From Rhodospirillaceae bacterium (GTDB lineage: Bacteria > Pseudomonadota > Gammaproteobacteria > Steroidobacterales > Rariloculaceae), in NCBI GenBank assembly GCA_024638465.1, contig JAHEKF010000025.1:6771-43656 (forward strand): a stretch of 36,886 nucleotides of DNA, read 5' to 3'. How positions within the stretch are numbered: position 1 is the first letter of the stretch; every line of letters starts with the position of its first letter. The translations under genes and the position numbers were made by a program. The notes beneath the pieces are model-generated. The model did not search any database. It saw only the letters and a program-made list of their open reading frames with translations, and was not told where the DNA came from. Below are positions 24,431 through 31,405 of the stretch, piece after piece.

Positions 24431-25416
24431 CCGGTCCACCAGAGCGCGAAATACACGAACACCGGCGCGGTCATACTAAGGCTATCGATACGATCGATAG
24501 CACCGCCCATGCCGGGCAACAGTTTGCTGCTGTCCTTAACGCCCGCATCACGCTTGATTGCCGACATGTTGATGTCGCCGAAAAATCCCGCGATCGAGAT
24601 AAGAATAGCCGCCAAGACGGGAGCCACCCAGGACTGTAGCGATGCCGGCAACGAGAACGGTCCTGCGTGCTCGCCGAAAGTCGTAAGCCATGGAGCGATG
24701 ACAGGCGCGACTATAACGATGACCAGCAATCCGCCGAAGAAGCCTTCCCAGGTCTTGTTGGGCGAGACGATCGGAGCGATTCGATGGCGCTTTCTCGCCC
24801 CGAACAACCGACCGACGATGGCCTGAAAAATATCATCTGTCTCTGTCAGTATGACCAGGAACAGGAACCAGCCAGCCTGACCGACAGGAGGAGAAGACTC
24901 TGCCGGCAACGCCATAAGTACCGCGGCGTGCGAGACGCCGTAGCCGAGAAACATGATTCCCCAAAGCAGACTTCCCGATGCCCGTATGTAGCCGCTCGGC
25001 TTGTCCTGCACCAACAGCAAGACGGCAAAGACGATGATCGAAGCGACGGGCAGGAAGATGGCAAACAGCGAGAGCGATCCGGAGAGGATCAGCAGATAAT
25101 TGACGACGATGAGCCCGTAGCCAGCGCGAGTCGCGTGTTGATACTCATTTTGGACGCCCGTGATTTTTGTCAGCTCGAACCAGCCGATACAGCTCGCGGT
25201 AGCGAGTAAGATACAGACCCCGAGCCGACCGGCTAGCAGACCGGCTGCTACGGCGATAGTCAGCAGCCACCAGGTCCTCAAGCTCGCGAACCGCTTGCGC
25301 CGCTTTTCCTCTTCCGCGTTGCGTAGCCCGATGAACCGAGCTATCGATCCAACAACCAGACTGCTGAACAGCACAGCGAGCACCCAGTAAAGGGCAGGAT
25401 CTGGATTGGTAATCAA
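24427..25416 (-). CDS. Phosphatidate cytidylyltransferase family protein (YnbB/CdsA-like)
   Basis: The protein has eight to nine membrane helices and the C-terminal CTP transferase domain. TETDDIFQAIVGRLFG (about 191-206) and SPNKTWEGFFGG (about 218-229) are followed by the signature KRDAGVKDSSKLLPGMGGAIDRIDS near 289-312. CdsA has PGHGG where this has PGMGG (Met303); the rest of the signature is intact. The DD-x-x-Q form and SPNKT match the YnbB-type branch rather than the housekeeping CdsA. It would make CDP-diacylglycerol from phosphatidic acid and CTP for the next gene's enzyme. The start appears to be TTG, 10 bases after the VTT gene stop, with no strong ribosome site. Confidence 0.87.
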   Translation of the reverse strand: MITNPDPALYWVLAVLFSSLVVGSIARFIGLRNAEEEKRRKRFASLRTWWLLTIAVAAGLLAGRLGVCILLATASCIGWFELTKITGVQNEYQHATRAGYGLIVVNYLLILSGSLSLFAIFLPVASIIVFAVLLLVQDKPSGYIRASGSLLWGIMFLGYGVSHAAVLMALPAESSPPVGQAGWFLFLVILTETDDIFQAIVGRLFGARKRHRIAPIVSPNKTWEGFFGGLLVIVIVAPVIAPWLTTFGEHAGPFSLPASLQSWVAPVLAAILISIAGFFGDINMSAIKRDAGVKDSSKLLPGMGGAIDRIDSLSMTAPVFVYFALWWTG

Positions 25417-25426
25417 ATGATCGCCA

Positions 25427-26170
25427 TCATGACTGATGCCTCGTCACGGCGTGGTTATGGTTTTCGTCGGTGGGAATTCCGAAGTGGCTGATGAGCCAGC
25501 GAACGGCGTGCGGCAGAGCCGCGCAGCCTATCATGGCCAGAAACAATGGCAGGTCGATAAACGAACCCGTTCCGTTGCTCGCCAGATCTTGTAAAGAGGG
25601 TAACCGAACACCAACATAGACCCATATGGCATTGGCAGGAAGTAAGCCTGCAATAGTGGTCCATAAGAAGGTCCACGCTCGAATGCGGCTTGCTCCGCTT
25701 ACCGGGTTAACGATCGAGTAAGGCACATGCGCCATACGCAATGCGAGAAGGTAGTATGCCCCTTCCTTCTCGAGATGCTTGTTCATCAGTGCGACAAAGT
25801 GGATAAAGCGACGCTCGATGCTTTCCTGAAACAGATAACGACTGAGATAAAAGATAACCATCGCGCCCAGAGCTAGTCCGATAGTGACGATGGTCACGGC
25901 TTGCCAGAACCCGAACAACCAGCCCCAGACGATCGCCTTGCCTCCAGTGCCCGGAACCAGGGTTAATCCGGAGTAAATACCGAAGCCGACAATGAAAGCG
26001 AACACGGGATTGGCGGAAATATATGCGCGCAGCCGGATTTCTTCTTCGGCCAGCTCCTGAAGTGAGATATAACGATTGACATACCAGGCGAGCGCGATCA
26101 ACAGAACGCCGGCGACGGTAAGAATGAACAACCTCCGTTTCCGTCGCTCCAATGCCGACGGCAAGCTCAT
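25427..26170 (-). CDS. TVP38/TMEM64 (VTT/SNARE-associated) family membrane protein
   Basis: The 247-residue inner-membrane protein has an N-terminal helix (13-32) and then the VTT domain: LTLVPGTGGKAIVWGWLFG, a helix GLALGAMVIFYLSRYLF, and LRMAHVPYSIVNPVSGASRI, with two or three further helices. Eukaryotic members (TMEM41B/VMP1) are lipid scramblases, and bacterial DedA relatives flip undecaprenyl phosphate or phosphatidylethanolamine. The start overlaps the stop of the metallophosphoesterase gene as ATGA, and the CdsA-like gene follows after 10 bases. That context suggests lipid flipping or transport for the product of the operon, which is inference. Confidence 0.9.
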   Translation of the reverse strand: MSLPSALERRKRRLFILTVAGVLLIALAWYVNRYISLQELAEEEIRLRAYISANPVFAFIVGFGIYSGLTLVPGTGGKAIVWGWLFGFWQAVTIVTIGLALGAMVIFYLSRYLFQESIERRFIHFVALMNKHLEKEGAYYLLALRMAHVPYSIVNPVSGASRIRAWTFLWTTIAGLLPANAIWVYVGVRLPSLQDLASNGTGSFIDLPLFLAMIGCAALPHAVRWLISHFGIPTDENHNHAVTRHQS

Positions 26171-27030
26171 GTCGGGGAGAGCCCGGGACCGTAGCCTGCG
26201 ACATTGAGTGTGTGTCCGGGACGCGTGAAGCTGTGTTTACTCAGTGGCGCGAAACGGCCCACCTCTTCGAAGTAGAGATAATGAGTTACCACGAGAGTCT
26301 GTGCGCCAGTCTCGATCACATTAAAGGTATTCTCGTCACGCTCTCTTCCCTTTCCACGGCTGGATGTACTGGTTCCGCACTGGACGATAATCACGCCCCG
26401 GTCGCGGTGATGCCCTGGAAAGAAGTCGAGTGAGCTTCCGATGTAAGATCGATGTAAGTGACCTCCAAGAATCATCTCGACCCTTTGCTCGACAAAGCAG
26501 TCGATAGCGCGCCGCGCGCCGGGCATTGAAACATCGAAGACACGGTCGTGCCCGGGTGCAAACTGATGATGGGCGACAACGATACGGACTTTGTCTTCGG
26601 GCACCTCGGCGAAAGCCTTCTCGCTATGGTTGAGCTGATGACGGTCGAGCCGTCCGTTGGAGATGCTACGTCGGGGTGCGGTGGAATCGAGACCAACCAG
26701 CACGGCATTTCCCACGTGAAGTACCGGGTTCAGATCGGGCGAGATTATCTCGCGATACAGAGCGTGCGGCCTGACCAGACGTTCGAAGATTCGCCATAAT
26801 GCCACGTCATGGTTACCCGGGATAACGAGCATCGGATAATCCGACATGCGATCGAAGAACTGCCTGGCCGCTTCGAACTGATGTCGCTTGGCCCTCTGTG
26901 TCAGGTCACCGCTGACAACAATGGCATCAGGAGCTAACGATGAAATTTCTTGCAGGAGAGCTTCCGCAACCGAAGGCACGAACGGTGGTCCGAAGTGAAG
27001 ATCGGATATGTGAACGATTTTGGCCGACAT
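26167..27030 (-). CDS. Calcineurin-like metallophosphoesterase
   Basis: All five family motifs are in place: Asp10-x-His12 (ISDLHFG), Asp42 (SGDLTQ), GNHD at 72-75, His154 (VAHHQF) and GGHLH at 189-193, giving a binuclear metal site. Length (287) and layout match cytosolic CpdA/YfcE-class phosphodiesterases. No signal peptide is seen. It is the first gene of a four-gene minus-strand operon and overlaps the VTT gene by 4 bases. Next to a CDP-diacylglycerol synthase-like and a CDP-alcohol phosphatidyltransferase gene, it might dephosphorylate a phosphatidyl-alcohol phosphate or cleave a lipid head group; cAMP or another nucleotide is an alternative substrate. Confidence 0.9.
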   Translation of the reverse strand: MSAKIVHISDLHFGPPFVPSVAEALLQEISSLAPDAIVVSGDLTQRAKRHQFEAARQFFDRMSDYPMLVIPGNHDVALWRIFERLVRPHALYREIISPDLNPVLHVGNAVLVGLDSTAPRRSISNGRLDRHQLNHSEKAFAEVPEDKVRIVVAHHQFAPGHDRVFDVSMPGARRAIDCFVEQRVEMILGGHLHRSYIGSSLDFFPGHHRDRGVIIVQCGTSTSSRGKGRERDENTFNVIETGAQTLVVTHYLYFEEVGRFAPLSKHSFTRPGHTLNVAGYGPGLSPT

Positions 27031-27165
27031 ATTTCTTCACGAAGCTACAGCGAACTTGCGGGAACTCCGTCGCAGGATCTATCACTCAGACTGCGCACAT
27101 TCCATTCCGATTTGATTCCGCCTGAGTTCCAAGTAGCCGAATGCTACTTTCGCTTCTCTCCTGAG

Positions 27166-28071
27166 TTACTCTCCTCCGGGCTTAACAATCAAGACATCGC
27201 ACGGTAGCCGATCCAGAACTCGCTCCGCCGTGCTACCGATGAAGACCCGCTCGAGACCACCGCGGGAAATCGCGCCCATGACGATGACCCAGGCACCTTT
27301 TTTTCCGGTAACCTCGGGTAGTGCTTCATCGACCGGGCTCTCTATGAGATGCGCCTGGTGATCCGGAATTCCATGCGGTTTCAGGAATTCCGTAAAGGCG
27401 TCTCGATGTACTCGCCTGGTTTTTTCAACGATTTCATTAATTCTCGTAGCTTCTGGAACCATTAGCTCTATCGGAACCATATATGCATGTACGACGTGCA
27501 GTTCACCGCCAACGTCGGCGGCCAACTCTCCCCCGAACTTTAGTAACTCGTTGTCAAGACGGGCAGGCTTGTCGTGAACGTGTAGCGGATCGACCGCGAT
27601 AAATACCTTCGGATCCTCGGTAACCGGATTCGGTTTTACAAGTAACAACGGAGCCGGACAATCTCGGATCAAATGCCAATCGGTGTTCGTGAGGATCGTA
27701 CGCTTGAGGACACCGTGATGATGAGTGTCCTTAGCAACGAGCCATGGCTGGCTTTCCTTTACCTTTCTCACGATGCCTTCATGTAAGGGATAGTCCCAGG
27801 CCACATCAATCGAGACTTGCAGGTCACGGTCGCGCAGAGGCGCGGCAAGCGTCTCCAGCTTATGGTGTAATCTTTCGAGCATTTGTCCACGAACTGGCTC
27901 CTCGATCCAGATCGAAGAAGATCGACCTGCATCAATGTCAGGATCGAAATCACAAATGAATAGCTCGAGATCGCCCGACACGCATGCCGCGAGCCAGGCT
28001 GCACGTTCAACCACCGCCTGCGCATCGCTGCGCGGATCCACAATAACTAGAATTTTTTTATTCACGAGCAA
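27166..28071 (-). CDS. Tandem-domain universal stress protein (UspE-like)
   Basis: Two Usp folds lie in tandem: about residues 4-147 (KKILVIVDPRSDAQ ... CPAPLLLVKP) and about 152-300 (KVFIAVDPLHVHDKP ... IVMGAISRGGLERVFIGSTAERVL). The second domain keeps the ATP-binding GxxxRGGxxxxxxGSxAxxVL pattern; the first is degenerate there. This is as in UspE, a roughly 300-residue cytosolic protein induced by growth arrest, oxidative stress and other stresses. The frame starts with TTG at 28071, with a GTG two codons later (28065) just before NKKILV; either could be the start and neither has a good ribosome site. It is probably its own transcription unit, followed after about 135 bp by the lipid operon. 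Confidence 0.92.
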   Translation of the reverse strand: MLVNKKILVIVDPRSDAQAVVERAAWLAACVSGDLELFICDFDPDIDAGRSSSIWIEEPVRGQMLERLHHKLETLAAPLRDRDLQVSIDVAWDYPLHEGIVRKVKESQPWLVAKDTHHHGVLKRTILTNTDWHLIRDCPAPLLLVKPNPVTEDPKVFIAVDPLHVHDKPARLDNELLKFGGELAADVGGELHVVHAYMVPIELMVPEATRINEIVEKTRRVHRDAFTEFLKPHGIPDHQAHLIESPVDEALPEVTGKKGAWVIVMGAISRGGLERVFIGSTAERVLDRLPCDVLIVKPGGE

Positions 28072-28239
28072 CCAGAGCGAATAGCATATAAAGACCTCCG
28101 CGTGCAGCCATATGGATTATCTGCACTGTGCCTCGTCCATGACCATACGTATTGGCCGACGGGCGCGTTTCAGCCAGAAACGATCTCTAGATCCTGACTC
28201 CATGGACGCAACACTTCAGGCGGCCGAAAGGCACTGATT

Positions 28240-29418
28240 CTACTGGTAATTCTCGGCCGCTTCTGAGTACCGGATGGCTGCACGCGTACATACTGGCCCT
28301 ATAATTTCGAACACTACCGTCGTTCCGATAACGATCGGCAATACGACGTGCTGAAATTCCGGAAACCGATTGACTGCGAGCAGCGCCATCCCGACAGCAA
28401 CGCCCGCTTGAGGCAAGAGTGCCAACCCCAGCCAGCGTCGAGCAACGAGATCTGAACGACTGATCGTGGCGCCTAGCCGCGCGCCGAATAACTTGCCAAT
28501 CGTTCGAGCCACGATGTAAACGACACCGGCCAGACCGAGATTAACGAGCGCGTCAATCTCTAACGAGGCTCCGGCCAACACGAAGAAGACCACCATAAAC
28601 GGCCACTCGATGTTTTCGATCTCGTGAAACGGATACTCGTGATGCTTCGCCAGATTTGCAATTATCGCGCCCATGACCATGACAGCGATAAGAAAGGATA
28701 CTTTGAGCGCAAGCGCCGCCGATCCGCAGATAAAGACGAGCCCTAAGGCTTCCATCAACATCGGTTGACCAGGTGTCAGACGCCCTGTCAAGTACGCTGC
28801 GGGTAGTCCGACGACGGCCCCCAATACGATCGCGCCACCAATCTCGACTGTTGCGTTCGATATCGAGACGGCTGCATCCTGTGTCCCCATCAACAATGAG
28901 ACCATCGCCAGTCCCAAGCTGAAAATGACAACCGCCCAAGCATCATCTACCGCTACGATCGCCAATAGAAGTCGTGAAAAACGATTCTGTGTGCCGGATT
29001 CCAGCACAGTATCCAATGTGGCGGCGGGCGCCGTCGCCGCTGCGATACAACCCAACAAGATCGCGATCTCTGCTGCCACGCCAATGCTTAGCAGAGCGAA
29101 CGTAACGATCAACGTCGTTCCCAAGGCCGCGGTCAATGAGATCCACAGCAACTGGCGCGTGGATTGCTTGAGAGATCTCGTCGTCAGCTTACCGCCAAGG
29201 AGAAAACCCACCATCATCAGTGCCAGAGTTGCGATTAGCTCAAAGCGGCTGCTGAGAGTTTCCGGAATGAGCGCAAGCGCCTCGTCGCCGATAAGAATTC
29301 CGAATAATATGATTAGGGTTACCCGCGGAAGGGCAGTCCGTTTGCCCAAGTAATCGGTAGCGAGGCCTAGCAGGAGAATTCCTCCGATCGCGAACAAGGT
29401 TTCGACTGGTTGTGTCAT
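28240..29418 (-). CDS. CPA2-type cation:proton antiporter (KefB/NhaA-like fold)
   Basis: About 12-13 membrane helices form a Na+/H+ exchanger domain: LALMMVGFLLGGKLT, AATAPAATLDTVLESG, LLAIVAVDDAWAVVIFSL with the DD motif of the ion site, and FVLAGASLEIDALV. No RCK/TrkA regulatory domain is attached, so it is a minimal version of KefB-type proteins (392 residues). The frame extends upstream to an ATG at 29475, but that adds a basic, non-hydrophobic stretch of 19 residues. The ATG at 29418 begins MTQPVETLFAIGGILLLG and fits homologues. It exchanges Na+ or K+ for H+ in the inner membrane, and its context is a stress-gene block. Confidence 0.9.
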   Translation of the reverse strand: MTQPVETLFAIGGILLLGLATDYLGKRTALPRVTLIILFGILIGDEALALIPETLSSRFELIATLALMMVGFLLGGKLTTRSLKQSTRQLLWISLTAALGTTLIVTFALLSIGVAAEIAILLGCIAAATAPAATLDTVLESGTQNRFSRLLLAIVAVDDAWAVVIFSLGLAMVSLLMGTQDAAVSISNATVEIGGAIVLGAVVGLPAAYLTGRLTPGQPMLMEALGLVFICGSAALALKVSFLIAVMVMGAIIANLAKHHEYPFHEIENIEWPFMVVFFVLAGASLEIDALVNLGLAGVVYIVARTIGKLFGARLGATISRSDLVARRWLGLALLPQAGVAVGMALLAVNRFPEFQHVVLPIVIGTTVVFEIIGPVCTRAAIRYSEAAENYQ

Positions 29419-29514
29419 TCGCCGCTTGTTCCTGTTTTTCGCGGTATAGATCGCGAAATTCGCTCGCTTGACCATATAGGACTACGGCACCGAGTATGCC
29501 TCAGCAGACATAGA

Positions 29515-30173
29515 ATGGGATATCTTGGTCGGGCGATCGATGAGGAAATCGCACGAAGCGGCCGGCTTTCACGTCTGGATCGCTTGCGCGGCGAATTGGA
29601 GCCTGCCGCATTGTTTCAGACAGTTCCGGGGATTGGTCCCGTGTTGGCCGACGAAATACACGACACGCTCGAGATCGACACATTGGAAGCGCTCGAACTT
29701 ACAGCTCATGATGGCCGTTTGGAAACGGTCAAAGGAATCGGGCATCGGCGTATCGCCGCTTTGCGTGCAAATCTCGCCGACCTTTTAGGACGCCAACGTC
29801 GCCGTTCAGCTTTCGACGGCTCGGCGCCCCCGGTCGAGACGATTTTGGATGTCGATCTCGAATATCGAAGGAATGAGAGCTCTGGAAGACTTCCGCGCAT
29901 TGCACCGCGGCGCTTCAATCCTGACGGAAAAACCTGGCTACCTATCCTCCACACCGACCAAAATGGCTGGCACTTCACGGCGCTCTACTCGAACACCGCG
30001 CGAGCACACCACCTCGGCCGCACTAAAGATTGGGTCGTTACCTACTTTTACGACGGCGATCACCAGGAAGGACAAGCCACTGTCGTGACCGAGGCCCGCG
30101 CCCCCCCCTAAAGGGACGGCGTGTGGTACGTGGTCGGGAGGCCGAATGTGCTTCGCACTACGAATCACGTTAA
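29515..30173 (+). pseudogene. Helix-hairpin-helix (PolX-like HhH) DNA-binding protein, 5'-truncated and frameshifted
   Basis: The frame encodes HhH motifs (FQTVPGIGPVLADEIHD and VKGIGHRRIAALR) like those of PolX-type N-terminal domains. A C-terminal domain follows with LPILHTDQNGWHFTALYSN, RAHHLGRTKDWVVTYF and QATVVTEAR. Translation then stops at a run of eight C (30101-30108). The family ending resumes at once in another frame: PLKGRRVVRGREAEC at 30105-30149, stopping at 30173. Homologues, as I recall them, continue directly from TE(T/A)R to (G)PLKGRRVVRGREAEC, so one C too few or two too many breaks the gene. The start is also short: an earlier HhH expected before MGYLGRAIDEEI has no room because the divergent antiporter gene begins at 29418. 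A sequencing error in the C tract, or phase variation, could account for the frameshift but not for the missing 5' part. Confidence 0.75.
30101..30108. repeat. Homopolymeric C8 tract at the frameshift point
   Basis: Eight consecutive C lie inside the HhH gene exactly where the reading frame is broken. Six or nine C would restore the frame. Such tracts slip during replication and are also prone to sequencing error. Confidence 0.85.
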
Positions 30174-30253
30174 CTGCCACTCGCTATCAACAAACACCAC
30201 CTCGTCAACTTATCAGGCGATGCAAAATTCACGAAGAGAAGAGGAGAAAACTG

Positions 30254-30691
30254 ATGTCATCGACAATTGAAGGCGTGTTCGATAAGACGATGGAGAAGAC
30301 CAACGCCTGGTTGAAAGAGGTGGAGGACGCGATGGGTTGGGAGGATCGCCACAAGGCCTATATGGCGTTGCGCGCCGTTCTACATGCGCTCCGTGACAGA
30401 CTGACGCCCGACGAAACCGCGGACCTGGCCGCGCAACTTCCGATGCTCATCCGCGGTTTCTTCTTCGAAGGATGGCATCCAGCCGACAAACCTCGCAAAT
30501 ACCGTCACAAGAAAGAATTTCTCCAGCAGGTAGAAACAGAGGCACCGTGGCTGCACGACGAGGAGTTGGAGCGCACCGTAACGGCAGTGTTCAACGTTCT
30601 CTCGTCCAGAATCGGGGACGGCGAAACCCGACAAGTTCGCATGATGTTACCGAGTGAGCTTCGTGAACTGTGGCCAGAAGCGGCGCTATAA
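30254..30691 (+). CDS. DUF2267 domain protein
   Basis: This 145-residue helical protein matches DUF2267 (PF10025): EVEDAMGWEDRHKAYMALRAVLHALRDRLTPDET, then LAAQLPMLIRGFFFEGWHP and VFNVLSSRIGDGETRQVRMMLP. The family is cytosolic, of unknown function, and frequently sits in stress-response gene clusters. The frame is open from 30146, but the ATG at 30254 has an ideal GAGGAG (30241-30246) 7 bases upstream and begins the conserved part. The broken HhH gene ends 80 bases before it. A strong 9-bp hairpin follows the stop. Confidence 0.88.
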   Translation: MSSTIEGVFDKTMEKTNAWLKEVEDAMGWEDRHKAYMALRAVLHALRDRLTPDETADLAAQLPMLIRGFFFEGWHPADKPRKYRHKKEFLQQVETEAPWLHDEELERTVTAVFNVLSSRIGDGETRQVRMMLPSELRELWPEAAL

Positions 30692-30702
30692 CGAGGCGAA
30701 CT

Positions 30703-30728
30703 CCTATCGCGTCAGCTCTCGCGATAGG
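30703..30728. terminator. Perfect 9-bp hairpin after the DUF2267 gene
   Basis: CCTATCGCG (30703-30711) pairs with CGCGATAGG (30720-30728) across an 8-base loop, starting 12 bases after the stop codon. No T-run follows on either side, so it may be an RNA-stability or Rho-linked element, or a palindromic protein site, rather than a standard intrinsic terminator. Confidence 0.4.
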
Positions 30729-30838
30729 TAAATCCACGGATTAATCGTTTCCCCACGAGATCTATCATGATGATGACGTTATCGCCTATGTGCAGCAAGC
30801 CATGGACCTTGGTTCGTGCCTATGCGGGGAGTATCGCA

Positions 30839-31297
30839 ATGAGAAATTCTCTGATTCTTGTGGCTTTTTTGTCCACTATCCTGATGGCGTGCGACCCCGG
30901 AGTTGAGGCCTCGAGAGGCTTCAGGCTTCCGGACGGAGACCCGACCAGAGGCGAGGAAGCGTTCGTCGAACTTCGATGCCATGCTTGCCACGATGTCGAA
31001 GGGCTTCAGCTGGAGCCGATCGATGTAGGCGAGCCCCTCGTGACGCTAGGAGGACAAACTGCGCGGGTGAGGACTTACGGCGAACTCGTGACATCGATCA
31101 TCAATCCATCGCACAAGCTCGCAGACGGATATCCCGTCGAGGATATTGCGCGGGTCGGAGAATCGTTAATGGCCCTCGCTTACCTCAATGAAGTGATGAC
31201 CGTTCAGCAGCTCGTAGACCTCGTCGCATTTCTCCAGGTCTCTTACGAAGTCGATCCGCCCGACTCCGATCCATACGGATACCTCTACTTTCCCTGA
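30839..31297 (+). CDS. Cytochrome c lipoprotein (sulfur-oxidiser/class I-like)
   Basis: From the ATG at 30839 the protein starts MRNSLILVAFLSTILMACD, a lipoprotein signal with LMAC lipobox (Cys18). The residue after Cys is Asp, which in E. coli retains lipoproteins in the inner membrane. One haem c site is present, CHACH (47-51), preceded by GEEAFVELR. The likely distal Met lies near MALAYLNEVMTVQQLVDLVAFLQ, the usual class I ending. It should be a periplasm-facing, membrane-tethered electron carrier. The frame extends upstream to 30767, but GGGGAG about 9 bases before 30839 and the lipobox decide for the shorter form. No oxidase or reductase gene adjoins it, so its partner is unknown. Confidence 0.85.
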   Translation: MRNSLILVAFLSTILMACDPGVEASRGFRLPDGDPTRGEEAFVELRCHACHDVEGLQLEPIDVGEPLVTLGGQTARVRTYGELVTSIINPSHKLADGYPVEDIARVGESLMALAYLNEVMTVQQLVDLVAFLQVSYEVDPPDSDPYGYLYFP

Positions 31298-31405
31298 GCC
31301 AGGTTGAAGGCACCCAAATCCAGGGGAGCCGTGCCATGCATTGCATGATTCACTTCCTGGTTGTACTCACTGCGACATGAATCGATAGCGGGCTGAAATT
31401 CGAAA

